The notes: generated by a model not told the origin, from the sequence alone. A DNA stretch of 64,000 nucleotides from Chryseobacterium sp. Bi04 (GCF_918698085.1 NZ_CAKKLP010000005.1:186001-250000), one strand, 5' to 3'; shown: positions 54,280-63,021, numbered from the stretch's first letter. A program made the numbers and translations.

Positions 54280-54343
54280 TAATACATACGAATGAAGTTA
54301 AAATCAAACATAAAGTCAGAATACTTTTAAAAGTGTCTTTCAT
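54230..54343 (-). pseudogene. Frameshifted signal peptide region of the isochorismatase-like gene
   Basis: The ATG at 54343 opens MKDTFKSILTLCLILTSF, which continues to Asn-Ala-Gln-Gln: a classical signal peptide with an Ala-x-Ala-like cleavage site. The frame then hits two A-rich runs and ends at a stop at 54230. One lost base in this A-rich stretch would join it to the hydrolase frame. A minus-strand TAATTTTG at 54371-54378 lies ~28 nt upstream, which supports 54343 as the true start. It may be a real frameshift, a sequence error or slippage. Confidence 0.55.
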
Positions 54344-54370
54344 TATTTTTCTGTTATAAAATTAATAGGA

Positions 54371-54378
54371 CAAAATTA
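54371..54378 (-). promoter_or_regulatory. -7 element of the isochorismatase-like gene
   Basis: TAATTTTG on the minus strand is an exact TAnnTTTG match. The 16-bp palindrome at 54400-54415 lies 21 bp upstream, over the -33 zone. Confidence 0.5.
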
Positions 54379-54393
54379 TGACGGAAAGAATTC

Positions 54394-54418
54394 CTGACAT
54401 TTGAACTAGTTCAAAAAA
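54394..54418. repeat. CTGACA-TTTGAA palindrome, copy A
   Basis: CTGACA followed by TTTGAACTAGTTCAAA, a perfect 16-bp palindrome (54400-54415). It lies in the divergent region between the isochorismatase-like gene and ada. The second copy is at 57258-57282. Confidence 0.7.
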
Positions 54419-54543
54419 TGATGTTCATAAAAAAACAACTTTGAATACATATGAATTCCAGGAAAATCATATAGTTGAACAGTATAATATGTTATTTTAG
54501 ATGAACTGTTTAAATTTTAAAAAAATGGTTGACAATTTTTCGG

Positions 54544-54574
54544 TTGTAATGAAAGAAAATACACGATAAATTTG
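54544..54574 (+). promoter_or_regulatory. Promoter of ada
   Basis: TTG (54544-54546), 20-bp spacer, TAAATTTG (54567-54574). The ATG lies 25 nt further at 54599. Both boxes match the Bacteroidota consensus. Confidence 0.72.
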
Positions 54575-54598
54575 TTTCATAATTAAAACACAGCAATC

Positions 54599-55639
54599 AT
54601 GGAATTAAGTTTTGATCAAATGTATAAAGCAACCTCTGAGAATGACGCTTCATTTGAGGGGATATTTTTTACAGCCGTAAAAACAACGGGAATATTTTGC
54701 CGTCCTTCCTGTCCTGCAAGAAGACCCAAACCTGAAAATATTGAATTTTTTTCCACTTCCAAAGAATGCATTTTAAAAGGATACCGTCCTTGTAAAGTAT
54801 GTCACCCATTAGAAAAACTAAATGAAACACCTCCATACATCAAGCAAATTCTTACCGAGCTCTCAGAAGATCCAAGCTTAAAGTTTAAAGATAATGATTT
54901 GCAAAAACGTGGCCTGGAACCCAATCAGTTAAGACGTTGGTTCATGAAAAACCATGGAATTACTTTCCAGGCATACCAACGGATGTTCCGAATAAACTCC
55001 GCTTTTAAGAGAATACAAAATGGAGACACCATAACAGAGGCTGCTTTTAATTCAGGGTTTGAATCCTTAAGTGGTTTTGGCGATACCTTTAAACAAGTTT
55101 TTGGTGTTTCTCCTAAAAACAGCAAAAAACAGGGTATTATTGATATTAAACGAGTAGAAACGCCTTTAGGAACAATGTATGCATGTGCAGTGAAACAGGG
55201 AATCTGTTTACTTGAATTTACCGACAGAAAAGTACTGGAAACTGAATTTAAGTATTTATCAAAAATATTAAATGCAACAATAGTTCAAGGTGACAATCCT
55301 CATTTTTCCTTACTGGAAGAACAGCTTAAGGAATATTTTGAAGGGAAAAGAAAAAAGTTCTCAGTTCCTTTACTCACATTGGGATCTGATTTCCAGCATA
55401 AGGTTTGGGATACTGTATGTAAGATTCCGTATGGTGAAACAACATCTTATAAGCAGCAGGCTATAACAATTGGCAGTCCTGATGCTCTACATGCTGTGGC
55501 CAATGCTAATGGAATGAATAAAATTTCAATCTTAATTCCTTGCCATAGAGTAACAGGCCCGGATGGAAGTATGACCGGATATGGCGGTGGTATCTGGCGC
55601 AAAAAGTGGCTCCTCGACTTAGAAGAGCGGAATCTTTAA
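54599..55639 (+). CDS. ada: Bifunctional Ada: DNA methyl-phosphotriester and O6-methylguanine repair protein/regulator
   Basis: 346 residues. The N-terminal Ada domain holds the four zinc ligands Cys34, Cys38, Cys65 and Cys68; Cys34 takes the methyl group from phosphotriesters. An AraC helix-turn-helix lies at about residues 80-175. The C-terminal methyltransferase domain has Ile-Pro-Cys315-His-Arg-Val with the acceptor Cys. Methylated Ada activates repair genes, probably including its own. A DHA2-type MFS gene follows 51 nt later. It starts from a strong promoter at 54544-54574. Confidence 0.9.
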   Translation: MELSFDQMYKATSENDASFEGIFFTAVKTTGIFCRPSCPARRPKPENIEFFSTSKECILKGYRPCKVCHPLEKLNETPPYIKQILTELSEDPSLKFKDNDLQKRGLEPNQLRRWFMKNHGITFQAYQRMFRINSAFKRIQNGDTITEAAFNSGFESLSGFGDTFKQVFGVSPKNSKKQGIIDIKRVETPLGTMYACAVKQGICLLEFTDRKVLETEFKYLSKILNATIVQGDNPHFSLLEEQLKEYFEGKRKKFSVPLLTLGSDFQHKVWDTVCKIPYGETTSYKQQAITIGSPDALHAVANANGMNKISILIPCHRVTGPDGSMTGYGGGIWRKKWLLDLEERNL

Positions 55640-55690
55640 TACTCTTCTTCATTTTTAATTCCTACAACTTAACGATCTAATCTAATTCTA

Positions 55691-57115
55691 ATGAAAACTA
55701 CTGTCAATAAGTGGTTTGCACTCATCATTGTGCTTACCGCCCCTCTATTGTATGTCATTGATATATTCATTATCAATATTGCAATCCCAACAATTAAAAC
55801 AAGTTTACACGCTACAGACGGAGAAATTCAGCTTGTAATAGCTTCTTATTTATTGGGAAGCGCATGTTTTTTAGTTACAGGCGGAAGAGCTGGTGATTTT
55901 TTAGGTAAAAAGAAGGTTTTCTTTTGGGGAATGTTAGCATTTACGTTTACATCTTGTATTTGTGGACTGAGTCAAAATGCAGCTCAGCTAAATATTGCAA
56001 GATTTTTTCAGGGAGTAAGCTCCGCTTTTATGGTCACTCAATCTATATCATTAATCCAGATACTTTTTCCAAATCCTAAAGAGAGATCTGTTGCTATAGG
56101 ATGGTACGGCATTACCTTAAGCATTGCAGCTATAATTGGCCAGATGTTAGGAGGATATTTGGCCGAAACGAATTTCTCAATTGAAGGTTGGCGTTTAATA
56201 TTTTTTATTAATCTTCCGGTTGGTATCTTATCCCTTTTCACAATACATATATATCTGAAAGAAACACCAAAAATGCAAAAAGCTCATTTTGATTATAAAG
56301 GGGCATTTGTTCTTACTCTTGGACTGGCTGGTTTAATATATGCCTTAACGGAAGGAAGGGAACATCATTTTCCATGGTGGTTCTATTTATTATTATTGCT
56401 GTCTTTATTACAGTTTGCATTTTTCATTATTATTCAAAGAAAAAAATTGAAGAACAATGGGCATCCGCTTATTGATTTATCTTTGTTCAAACTAAAAGAT
56501 TTTAAAATAGGATTATTTGCGGTATTATTTCATTTCATGCTTCATACGGCCTATTTATTAATCATTACAGTTTATTTACAAAGCGGATTGGGCGTTTCTG
56601 CTTTAGCTTGCGGCATGTACTTTATTCCTCATGCAGTGTTCTTTATGATATCCTCTATAGCTGCCGGTAAATTGTTGCCAACATATGGTAAACGTATTCT
56701 GCAGCTGGGACTATGTATTATTTTAGTATCCTTTCTTTTGCAAATATTTCTTTTTACCAATAAGAATATTCCATTTGTTTCAATGCTTTTCCTGGCATTA
56801 TATGGTTTGGGGAATGGTTTAGTCCTGCCTTTTCTATTAAATATGGTGCTGCATAATATTAATGAGAAAGATGCAGGATCAGCATCCGGAATATTTTCAA
56901 CATTTCAACAAACTGCTTCAGCATTAGGAATAAGTATTATAGGAGGAATATTTTACACAATTCTGGATGATTCCGGCAATTCAAAAAATTATCTTTTAGC
57001 CCTTCAAATCGGATTAACTGCCGGCATTTTTTGTTTAATAATTGTTTGGGTAATGTTATATTTACTTCCGGGCAACGTTGGAAATAAAAATAAAACCACT
57101 CATGGAATAGATTGA
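55691..57115 (+). CDS. MFS transporter, DHA2 type
   Basis: 474 residues with ~14 membrane helices. The first has Val-Ile-Asp-Ile-Phe-Ile-Ile-Asn-Ile-Ala-Ile-Pro, the loop 2-3 motif is Gly-Gly-Arg-Ala-Gly-Asp-Phe-Leu-Gly-Lys-Lys, and helix 5 carries the drug-exporter pattern Gly-x-x-x-Gly-Gly-Tyr. It is a proton-driven exporter of unknown substrate. It lies 51 nt after ada in the same direction, so it probably shares the ada transcript, and both genes sit between two copies of the TTTGAA palindrome. Confidence 0.85.
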   Translation: MKTTVNKWFALIIVLTAPLLYVIDIFIINIAIPTIKTSLHATDGEIQLVIASYLLGSACFLVTGGRAGDFLGKKKVFFWGMLAFTFTSCICGLSQNAAQLNIARFFQGVSSAFMVTQSISLIQILFPNPKERSVAIGWYGITLSIAAIIGQMLGGYLAETNFSIEGWRLIFFINLPVGILSLFTIHIYLKETPKMQKAHFDYKGAFVLTLGLAGLIYALTEGREHHFPWWFYLLLLLSLLQFAFFIIIQRKKLKNNGHPLIDLSLFKLKDFKIGLFAVLFHFMLHTAYLLIITVYLQSGLGVSALACGMYFIPHAVFFMISSIAAGKLLPTYGKRILQLGLCIILVSFLLQIFLFTNKNIPFVSMLFLALYGLGNGLVLPFLLNMVLHNINEKDAGSASGIFSTFQQTASALGISIIGGIFYTILDDSGNSKNYLLALQIGLTAGIFCLIIVWVMLYLLPGNVGNKNKTTHGID

Positions 57116-57257
57116 TAACAATCCTATTCTTATATTTTTGAATCTGGGCCTATCAATATTTCAAGGGCTCAAAAATTTCCATATGAAGTAGTGTAAGAAA
57201 TTGACTGTAATATCAAAGTGCCCCGAATGTGTTTTTTTATTTTCTAAATTTTTATTT

Positions 57258-57282
57258 CTGACATTTGAAAGAGTTCAAAAAT
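57258..57282. repeat. CTGACA-TTTGAA palindrome, copy B
   Basis: CTGACATTTGAAAGAGTTCA and following A residues match copy A (54394-54418) at about 22 of 25 positions. The outer six bases of each palindrome arm (TTTGAA/TTCAAA) are identical; only the inner four differ. It lies ~160 nt upstream of ftsK. Confidence 0.7.
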
Positions 57283-57423
57283 GGATTTCAGTATTAATTT
57301 TTAGAAATAGAACAGAGATTATACCTGAAAATTATCTTTAAAATTCAGTTTAATTTCAAAAAAAATACCATAAATTAGGCTTTCTTTTGCGTAAAAAAGA
57401 TTCTTTTAGTGTTGAAAAAACAT

Positions 57424-57431
57424 TAAATTTG
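57424..57431 (+). promoter_or_regulatory. -7 element of ftsK
   Basis: TAAATTTG, an exact consensus match, 13 nt before the ATG at 57445. The predicted leader is very short. No clear TTG at -33. Confidence 0.55.
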
Positions 57432-57444
57432 CGACATTGATATT

Positions 57445-60012
57445 ATGGATAAAAAGACACAAAAAAAACAGACTGAATTGCCGGAAGCAGGCCGGATTTT
57501 ATCTAAGCCCCGTATATTTTTTGGGCTTACTTTTATACTTTTCTCTATTGTTCTTGCTTTCTCATTCATTTCTTACCTAATGAACTGGAAAGCAGATCAA
57601 AGCCAGGCAGGAACAATGCTCGATAAGGATATAAAATCTTCAAACATTTTTGGAAAATTAGGAGACTGGTTTGGAAATTTTTTCATATTTGAAAGTATTG
57701 GTATTGCCTCATTTATTATTGCATTTTTATTCCTGGTGGTAGGAACAATGATTCTTAAAAAGAAAATGTTCAAGCCATGGAAAACCATTGGCCATTCCCT
57801 GTTTTTTATTTGCTGGCTTCCTATTTTTATGGGAGCACTTACCAAAGGACAAGGAGTTTTAGGAGGAGTCTATGGTTACCAGATCATGGATTATCTTAAT
57901 TCCATCATCGGAGCTGTAGGGTTGTGGACGGTATTGGCTGCAAGCATCCTTTTATATTTTATCCTGGAATTCAATCTTCGTCCAAGCTCTATCAAAGCCA
58001 AGCTGAATAAGATCAATGAAAATACCATTGGAAAGGTAAAAGCTATGATGCCGGATTCCAATGAAGATTTTGAAGCAGATGAGGAAATGAAGGAAGAAGC
58101 TGAAGAAGCGGCATCTCATGTTACAGTAAGTGACCTTAGCCAGCAGCCCCCTGCCAATCTTATCAATAAAATAAAAGAACAGGAAGCTGTACCTATTTCA
58201 AAACCGGTTCAGGAAGTTTCTCTTACTACCGATATAGAAACTATTGTTACTCCGAATCATACTTCTTTTGAAAATGGTCAAAAAGACATCACACAACCGG
58301 TGAACTTAAACCTTAATCCAAAACCGGCTGTTCCAATGTCTACTCCTGAGGAAGCTTTTGATATCAGACCTTCTACTCCATCTTCTGTCTCTACTTCCGC
58401 ACCTGTTCAGGAAGACATTAAATTTAAAGTAGAAATCGCCCCTGTAATTGATATACTGGATGATTCAGATAAAAAGTCTCAGGAATTGGTAGAAAGGCAT
58501 GGCTTATATGATCATAAATTAGATCTTGCCAATTTCCAGATGCCTCCGGTAGATTTATTAAAAGATTACGGGAATGAAGAAATTTCTATCAATAAAGAAG
58601 AACTTGAAGAAAATAAAAATAAAATTGTTGGTCTTTTAAAGAACTTTAATGTAGGTATTGCCGAGATCAAGGCGACCATCGGGCCAACGGTTACTTTATA
58701 CGAAATTGTTCCGGAAGCCGGCATCAGGGTGGCAGCCATTAAAAAACTGCAGGATGATATTGCTTTGAATCTTTCAGCTTTAGGGATCAGGATTATTGCG
58801 CCAATGCCGGGAAAAGGAACTATCGGTATTGAAGTGCCAAGAAAGAATCCTACCATGGTTTCTATGCGCTCTGTTATTGCTTCTCAAAAATTCCAAAATA
58901 CAGATATGGATCTTCCTGTAGTTTTCGGAAAAACAATTTCCAACGAAGTTTTCATGGCTGACCTTGCAAAGATGCCCCACTTATTGATGGCCGGAGCAAC
59001 GGGACAGGGTAAATCTGTAGGAATTAATGCTATTCTTACTTCTCTTCTTTATAAAAAGCACCCGAGTGAACTGAAATTTGTAATGGTGGATCCTAAAAAA
59101 GTGGAGCTTTCATTATACTCAAAAATAGAAAGACATTATCTGGCTAAACTTCCGGATGTGGATGAAGCTATTATCACAGACACCAATAAAGTAATCAATA
59201 CCCTCAACTCTCTTTGTGTGGAGATGGATACTAGGTATGACCTTCTTAAAAATGCGTTCTGTAAAAACCTAAAAGAATACAACAAAAAGTTTGCAGAAAG
59301 AAAATTAAATCCTGAAAACGGACACCGTTTTTTACCCTATATCGTTCTGGTAGTAGATGAGTTTGCCGATTTGATCATGACCGCAGGAAAAGAGGTAGAA
59401 TTACCTATTGCCAGACTGGCACAGCTTGCAAGAGCCGTAGGTATCCACCTTATTGTGGCAACACAAAGACCTTCTGTAAATGTAATTACCGGTATGATTA
59501 AAGCCAACTTCCCTGCAAGAGCAGCATTCAGAGTGATCTCCAGTGTGGATTCAAGAACTATTCTTGATTCTCCGGGTGCAGATCAGCTGATTGGTAAAGG
59601 TGATATGCTTTATTTCAACGGTAATGAAATTTTAAGACTTCAGTGTGCTTTCGTGGATACTCCGGAGGTTGAAAGGCTTGCAGAATATATTGGGGAACAA
59701 AAAGGATATGCCTCGGCATTCTTACTTCCGGAATATGTTTCTGAAGATTCTACAAGTTCTGTAGGGGCTTTTGATCCTAATGAAAAAGATGCATTATTTG
59801 AAGATGCCGCAAGAATCATCGTATCTACCCAGCAAGGCTCCACTTCTATGCTTCAGCGTCAGTTGAAACTGGGCTATAACAGAGCGGGAAGAATTATGGA
59901 CCAACTGGAAGCAAGCGGTATTGTAGGAGGCTTTAACGGAGCTAAAGCAAGAGAGGTGATCATCAGTGATCTTCATTCTTTAGAACAGTTTCTGGAAGAT
60001 TTAAGAAGCTAA
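57445..60012 (+). CDS. ftsK: DNA translocase FtsK/SpoIIIE
   Basis: 855 residues. Four N-terminal membrane helices (to about residue 180) are followed by a Pro/Ser/Thr-rich linker (to ~370), the alpha domain, and a RecA-like motor with Walker A Gly-Ala-Thr-Gly-Gln-Gly-Lys-Ser (about residue 520) and Walker B Leu-Val-Val-Asp-Glu-Phe-Ala-Asp. A C-terminal gamma winged helix (residues ~785-850) reads KOPS-like sites. It pumps chromosome ends through the division septum and activates dimer resolution. The last codons read Leu-Glu-Gln-Phe-Leu-Glu-Asp-Leu-Arg-Ser; a second copy of this end occurs at 60678. Confidence 0.93.
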   Translation: MDKKTQKKQTELPEAGRILSKPRIFFGLTFILFSIVLAFSFISYLMNWKADQSQAGTMLDKDIKSSNIFGKLGDWFGNFFIFESIGIASFIIAFLFLVVGTMILKKKMFKPWKTIGHSLFFICWLPIFMGALTKGQGVLGGVYGYQIMDYLNSIIGAVGLWTVLAASILLYFILEFNLRPSSIKAKLNKINENTIGKVKAMMPDSNEDFEADEEMKEEAEEAASHVTVSDLSQQPPANLINKIKEQEAVPISKPVQEVSLTTDIETIVTPNHTSFENGQKDITQPVNLNLNPKPAVPMSTPEEAFDIRPSTPSSVSTSAPVQEDIKFKVEIAPVIDILDDSDKKSQELVERHGLYDHKLDLANFQMPPVDLLKDYGNEEISINKEELEENKNKIVGLLKNFNVGIAEIKATIGPTVTLYEIVPEAGIRVAAIKKLQDDIALNLSALGIRIIAPMPGKGTIGIEVPRKNPTMVSMRSVIASQKFQNTDMDLPVVFGKTISNEVFMADLAKMPHLLMAGATGQGKSVGINAILTSLLYKKHPSELKFVMVDPKKVELSLYSKIERHYLAKLPDVDEAIITDTNKVINTLNSLCVEMDTRYDLLKNAFCKNLKEYNKKFAERKLNPENGHRFLPYIVLVVDEFADLIMTAGKEVELPIARLAQLARAVGIHLIVATQRPSVNVITGMIKANFPARAAFRVISSVDSRTILDSPGADQLIGKGDMLYFNGNEILRLQCAFVDTPEVERLAEYIGEQKGYASAFLLPEYVSEDSTSSVGAFDPNEKDALFEDAARIIVSTQQGSTSMLQRQLKLGYNRAGRIMDQLEASGIVGGFNGAKAREVIISDLHSLEQFLEDLRS

Positions 60013-60034
60013 TTCATCATACAAAGTAATTAAT

Positions 60035-60061
60035 CCTGGGTATGCAACAACATAACCCAGG
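60035..60061. repeat. Intergenic hairpin downstream of ftsK
   Basis: CCTGGGT (60035-60041) and ACCCAGG (60055-60061), with an inner ATG/CAT pair and one bulged base. It is not followed by a T run, so it is more likely an attenuator or stability stem than a full terminator. Confidence 0.45.
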
Positions 60062-60093
60062 AAATATAAACAATATTCAATTCAACTAATATC

Positions 60094-60555
60094 ATGAAAA
60101 TTACAATAAAACAAACCTTTAAACTGGGGATTTTTGCATCTGTACTTACATTATCTTCTTGTGCATTAAGATCTGTTCCCAGTGACTATTCTTCTGTAAA
60201 ACTGAATGTCATAGACAATAATACTCTGGGAAATGGCAAAGTACTCATTTATAACGGTGCTGGAGTTCTCCACAAAATGGATAATACAGCAAGATTAAAT
60301 ATTGGACTTGATGGTAAATCTCTGGGACAGATCAGACCTAAAGAATATGTTATTGTTAATCTAGAAAATGGAAAACATGAATTCACTGCTCTTCATATAG
60401 ATATGGTGAATATGAGAAGTAAACATCCGGTTGAAATTAATGCAGGCACTAAAGTTATTAAAATTGAACCTACCATCACTTCTAATAAATTAACAGTAAC
60501 CAATATTCTTCCTGAAAACTTTGATACATATATTGAAAGACCCGAGACAAGATAA
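60094..60555 (+). CDS. Lipoprotein of unknown function
   Basis: 153 residues with a lipobox (Leu-Ser-Ser-Cys near residue 23). The rest is a small beta-rich domain without recognised motifs. It sits between ftsK and the ftsK end remnant, in the segment that looks inserted between ftsK and lolA. It is probably a cargo gene of that event. The function is unknown. Confidence 0.72.
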   Translation: MKITIKQTFKLGIFASVLTLSSCALRSVPSDYSSVKLNVIDNNTLGNGKVLIYNGAGVLHKMDNTARLNIGLDGKSLGQIRPKEYVIVNLENGKHEFTALHIDMVNMRSKHPVEINAGTKVIKIEPTITSNKLTVTNILPENFDTYIERPETR

Positions 60556-60665
60556 TTTACAAAACATTATCATTATCGACACGCTTTATTCAAGGGAACA
60601 GGTCCTTAAAAATTAAAAAGGGTAAAAAAAAACAATTTATATTTTTTTACTTGAGTATTAAAAAT

Positions 60666-60710
60666 AGTGAACTTTTTTTGGAACAGTTTTTGGAAGATTT
60701 GCGTAATTAA
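60666..60710 (+). pseudogene. Remnant of an ftsK 3' end
   Basis: The frame ending at the TAA at 60708-60710 reads Ser-Glu-Leu-Phe-Leu-Glu-Gln-Phe-Leu-Glu-Asp-Leu-Arg-Asn, against Ser-Asp-Leu-His-Ser-Leu-Glu-Gln-Phe-Leu-Glu-Asp-Leu-Arg-Ser at the end of ftsK. Synonymous codons differ (TTG for TTA/CTG, CGT for AGA), so it is not a fresh duplication. There is no start codon for this short piece. It marks the original ftsK end next to lolA. Confidence 0.7.
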
Positions 60711-60776
60711 GGGGAAAAAAGCGAATGGCTTTACCCTTAAGAGTTAGAAAATGTCTAAAGATTATTAAATAAAAAA

Positions 60777-61424
60777 ATGAAAAATATTATTTCAAAAGTT
60801 ATATTAGGAAGTTTTGTTGTAGGTGCAGTTGGTATGACCAGTGCTCAGAAAATAGATGCTAAAGCCAAAAAGATATTGGATGATATTACAGCCAATTACA
60901 AATCTAAAAAGAATTCTTACTTCAAATTTTCTTTTGGAAGCGGTCTTAATGATCAGGTAACTAAAACAGAACCTGGAATTTATTATTCGGCAGGAGATAA
61001 ATACAAGTTGAAAATCATGGATACTGAACAGATCTTTGATGGAAGCAAAATTTACAATATCAGTATTGACGATATGGAAGTAACCATTGCAAAACCTAAT
61101 GGAAACAGCACCCTCTTCTCCCCTATCAATTATCTTAGTACGTATAGAAATGACTATAATGTAACCTATAACGGAAAGAAAATGGTCAACGGTGTGAATG
61201 CTGATTTTATCAAACTAACTCCCGTAAAATCAAACGGAATAAAGTATGTGTATCTTTTTGTAGATTCTGTAAAAAAACAAATGGTAAAGCTTGAACAGCA
61301 CGGAAGCAATAAGGATGTTGCTGTAATTGCGATCAAAGAATATAAAGAAAACCAGGATCTGGATCCGAATATGTTTGTTTTTGATAAGAATAAATTCAAA
61401 AACTACGTAATCACTGAACTTTAA
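60777..61424 (+). CDS. lolA: LolA-like outer membrane lipoprotein carrier protein
   Basis: 215 residues with a signal peptide (cleavage near Met-Thr-Ser-Ala-Gln, residue 24). The beta-sheet pattern with a Gly-Ile-Tyr-Tyr-Ser segment and Asp-Lys-Tyr-Lys-Leu-Lys-Ile resembles the LolA/LolB fold. It carries lipoproteins through the periplasm. Its place between ftsK and an LptF/LptG permease is a common flavobacterial order, here interrupted by the inserted lipoprotein gene and ftsK remnant. Confidence 0.82.
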   Translation: MKNIISKVILGSFVVGAVGMTSAQKIDAKAKKILDDITANYKSKKNSYFKFSFGSGLNDQVTKTEPGIYYSAGDKYKLKIMDTEQIFDGSKIYNISIDDMEVTIAKPNGNSTLFSPINYLSTYRNDYNVTYNGKKMVNGVNADFIKLTPVKSNGIKYVYLFVDSVKKQMVKLEQHGSNKDVAVIAIKEYKENQDLDPNMFVFDKNKFKNYVITEL

Positions 61425-61489
61425 AAAGCAAGAAAACAGGGCTGTAAATACGCAATTCTGTTTTTAAGTTAAAAAAATAACAAAATATA

Positions 61490-61518
61490 AAAGCCGCAAG
61501 TAAAATTTGCGGCTTTTT
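61490..61518 (+). terminator. Terminator of lolA
   Basis: GCCGCAA (61493-61499) and TTGCGGC (61507-61513) form a 7-bp stem, extended by A/T pairs, with a 7-nt loop, followed by TTTTT. It lies just before the -7 box of the permease gene. Confidence 0.8.
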
Positions 61519-61521
61519 GAT

Positions 61522-61529
61522 TAATTTTG
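61522..61529 (+). promoter_or_regulatory. -7 element of the LptF/LptG gene
   Basis: TAATTTTG, an exact consensus match, ends 4 nt before the ATG at 61534. A start about 7 nt downstream would give a leaderless or near-leaderless mRNA. It lies directly after the lolA terminator. Confidence 0.5.
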
Positions 61530-61533
61530 GCGC

Positions 61534-62991
61534 ATGTTAAAAATACTAGACCGATATATCATAAAAACCTTCTTTGGACCGTTTTTCTTTATATTCAGCG
61601 TATTGTTTTTCATCTTTATTGTAAACATTATCTGGGTTCAATTAGGGCAATTTATGGGAAAAGGATTAAGCTACTGGCAGATCCTTAAACTTCTTTTTTA
61701 TCTTGGAGTAAGCGTTATCAGTATGGTGCTTCCTCTTACTATCCTGCTGGCCAGTATTATGTCCTTTGGAGAATTTGGTGAAAGATATGAGCTGGCAGCA
61801 ATGAAGGCCGCAGGAATTTCTCTGACGAGAGTTATGATGCCTCTCCTGGGGGTGGCCACCATATTGGCGGTTATGCTTTTCTTCTTTTCAAATAATATCA
61901 TTCCCGATTTCCAGAAGAAGGCGAAAAACATGCTTTTCAACATTGCACAGACTAAACCCGCGCTTAACTTCACTCCCGGACAGTTTATCGATCAGATTCC
62001 CGGCTATATGGTAAAGTTTGATAAAATTTATGGTGAAAACGGTGAAAATATTGAAGGTGTTTTTGTTCACAGAAAAGCAAACACCTACGAAAACCAACAG
62101 TCTATTGTTGCTGAAAAAGGAAAATTTGTTCCGGCAGCCAACAGGAACTTCTTAAAACTGGTGTTGCATAACGGATATGTATTTGAGGACAATTTTGCCG
62201 GAAAGGGAGAAAATGTAAGAATGAAGCAACCCGATCAGGCTATTAAGTTTGATACACTGACCTCTCACTTTGATATCAGTGAAATTATCAACCAGGCTAT
62301 CGAAAAAGAACAGATTACAGATGACTACCGTTTCCAAACCTACGGACAGCTGAATGCAACCATTGCTAAAAGTAAAAAAGAAAATAAACTGTTTTTCGAT
62401 AATATCGGAGCTGATGTCCTGGGGCAGACCAATTCTGTAGTTGCCTACATGGATAGAGGCAACACTCATAAGGCAACTCCCAAACCACAGGTAAAACTGG
62501 ACACTGTAAAAAGTGACAAAAAGCTGGAAATCCTCTATAACTCTTACAACAGACTGGATAATCTGAAAACTTCTCTGGAAAGCAAAAAAAGTGAGTTCAG
62601 TACGAATGTAAAATATTTCAGTAAGGTGGTTATTTACCAGCAAAGAATAGTCTCTTATTCTGTAACCTGTATTATCTTTTTCCTGATTGGAGCCAGTTTG
62701 GGATCTATCATCCGAAAAGGAGGTATGGGGCTTCCCGTTATCATAGCTATTGTTATTTTCATCATTTTTTATGTAATGAATGTAGGAGTGGAAAATTTAT
62801 CCTGGAGCGGAAAAATGAATCCGTATCTGGCAGCATGGCTCCCTAATTTCATTCTTCTTCCTTTTGGAATCTGGATGACGTATAAAGCACTTACAGACTC
62901 ACAGCTATTCGATGCGGAGAAATATAAGGCATTATTTAAGCCTATTACTAAGAGGTTCTCAAAAAACAAAGAACATCAGAGATATCAATAG
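61534..62991 (+). CDS. LptF/LptG family permease (YjgP/YjgQ)
   Basis: 485 residues. Three N-terminal membrane helices (to about residue 120), a large periplasmic beta-jellyroll part with Pro-Gly-Gln-Phe-Ile and Val-Phe-Val-His-Arg-Lys, then three C-terminal helices (Leu-Ile-Gly-Ala-Ser-Leu-Gly-Ser-Ile-Ile-Arg-Lys-Gly-Gly). It is a membrane part of the ABC exporter that moves lipopolysaccharide to the outer membrane. Only one permease gene is visible; the partner and LptB lie elsewhere. It cannot be told apart as F or G. Confidence 0.88.
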   Translation: MLKILDRYIIKTFFGPFFFIFSVLFFIFIVNIIWVQLGQFMGKGLSYWQILKLLFYLGVSVISMVLPLTILLASIMSFGEFGERYELAAMKAAGISLTRVMMPLLGVATILAVMLFFFSNNIIPDFQKKAKNMLFNIAQTKPALNFTPGQFIDQIPGYMVKFDKIYGENGENIEGVFVHRKANTYENQQSIVAEKGKFVPAANRNFLKLVLHNGYVFEDNFAGKGENVRMKQPDQAIKFDTLTSHFDISEIINQAIEKEQITDDYRFQTYGQLNATIAKSKKENKLFFDNIGADVLGQTNSVVAYMDRGNTHKATPKPQVKLDTVKSDKKLEILYNSYNRLDNLKTSLESKKSEFSTNVKYFSKVVIYQQRIVSYSVTCIIFFLIGASLGSIIRKGGMGLPVIIAIVIFIIFYVMNVGVENLSWSGKMNPYLAAWLPNFILLPFGIWMTYKALTDSQLFDAEKYKALFKPITKRFSKNKEHQRYQ

Positions 62992-63021
62992 ATGCCTGAA
63001 ATTGAATACTCAACACAGTAT

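Larger units (their letters stand above)
57116..57444. other. Intergenic region upstream of ftsK with palindrome copy B
   Basis: It holds CTGACA-TTTGAA-AGAG-TTCAAA (57258-57279) and the -7 element of ftsK (57424-57431). No gene or RNA was recognised in the rest. Confidence 0.6.
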
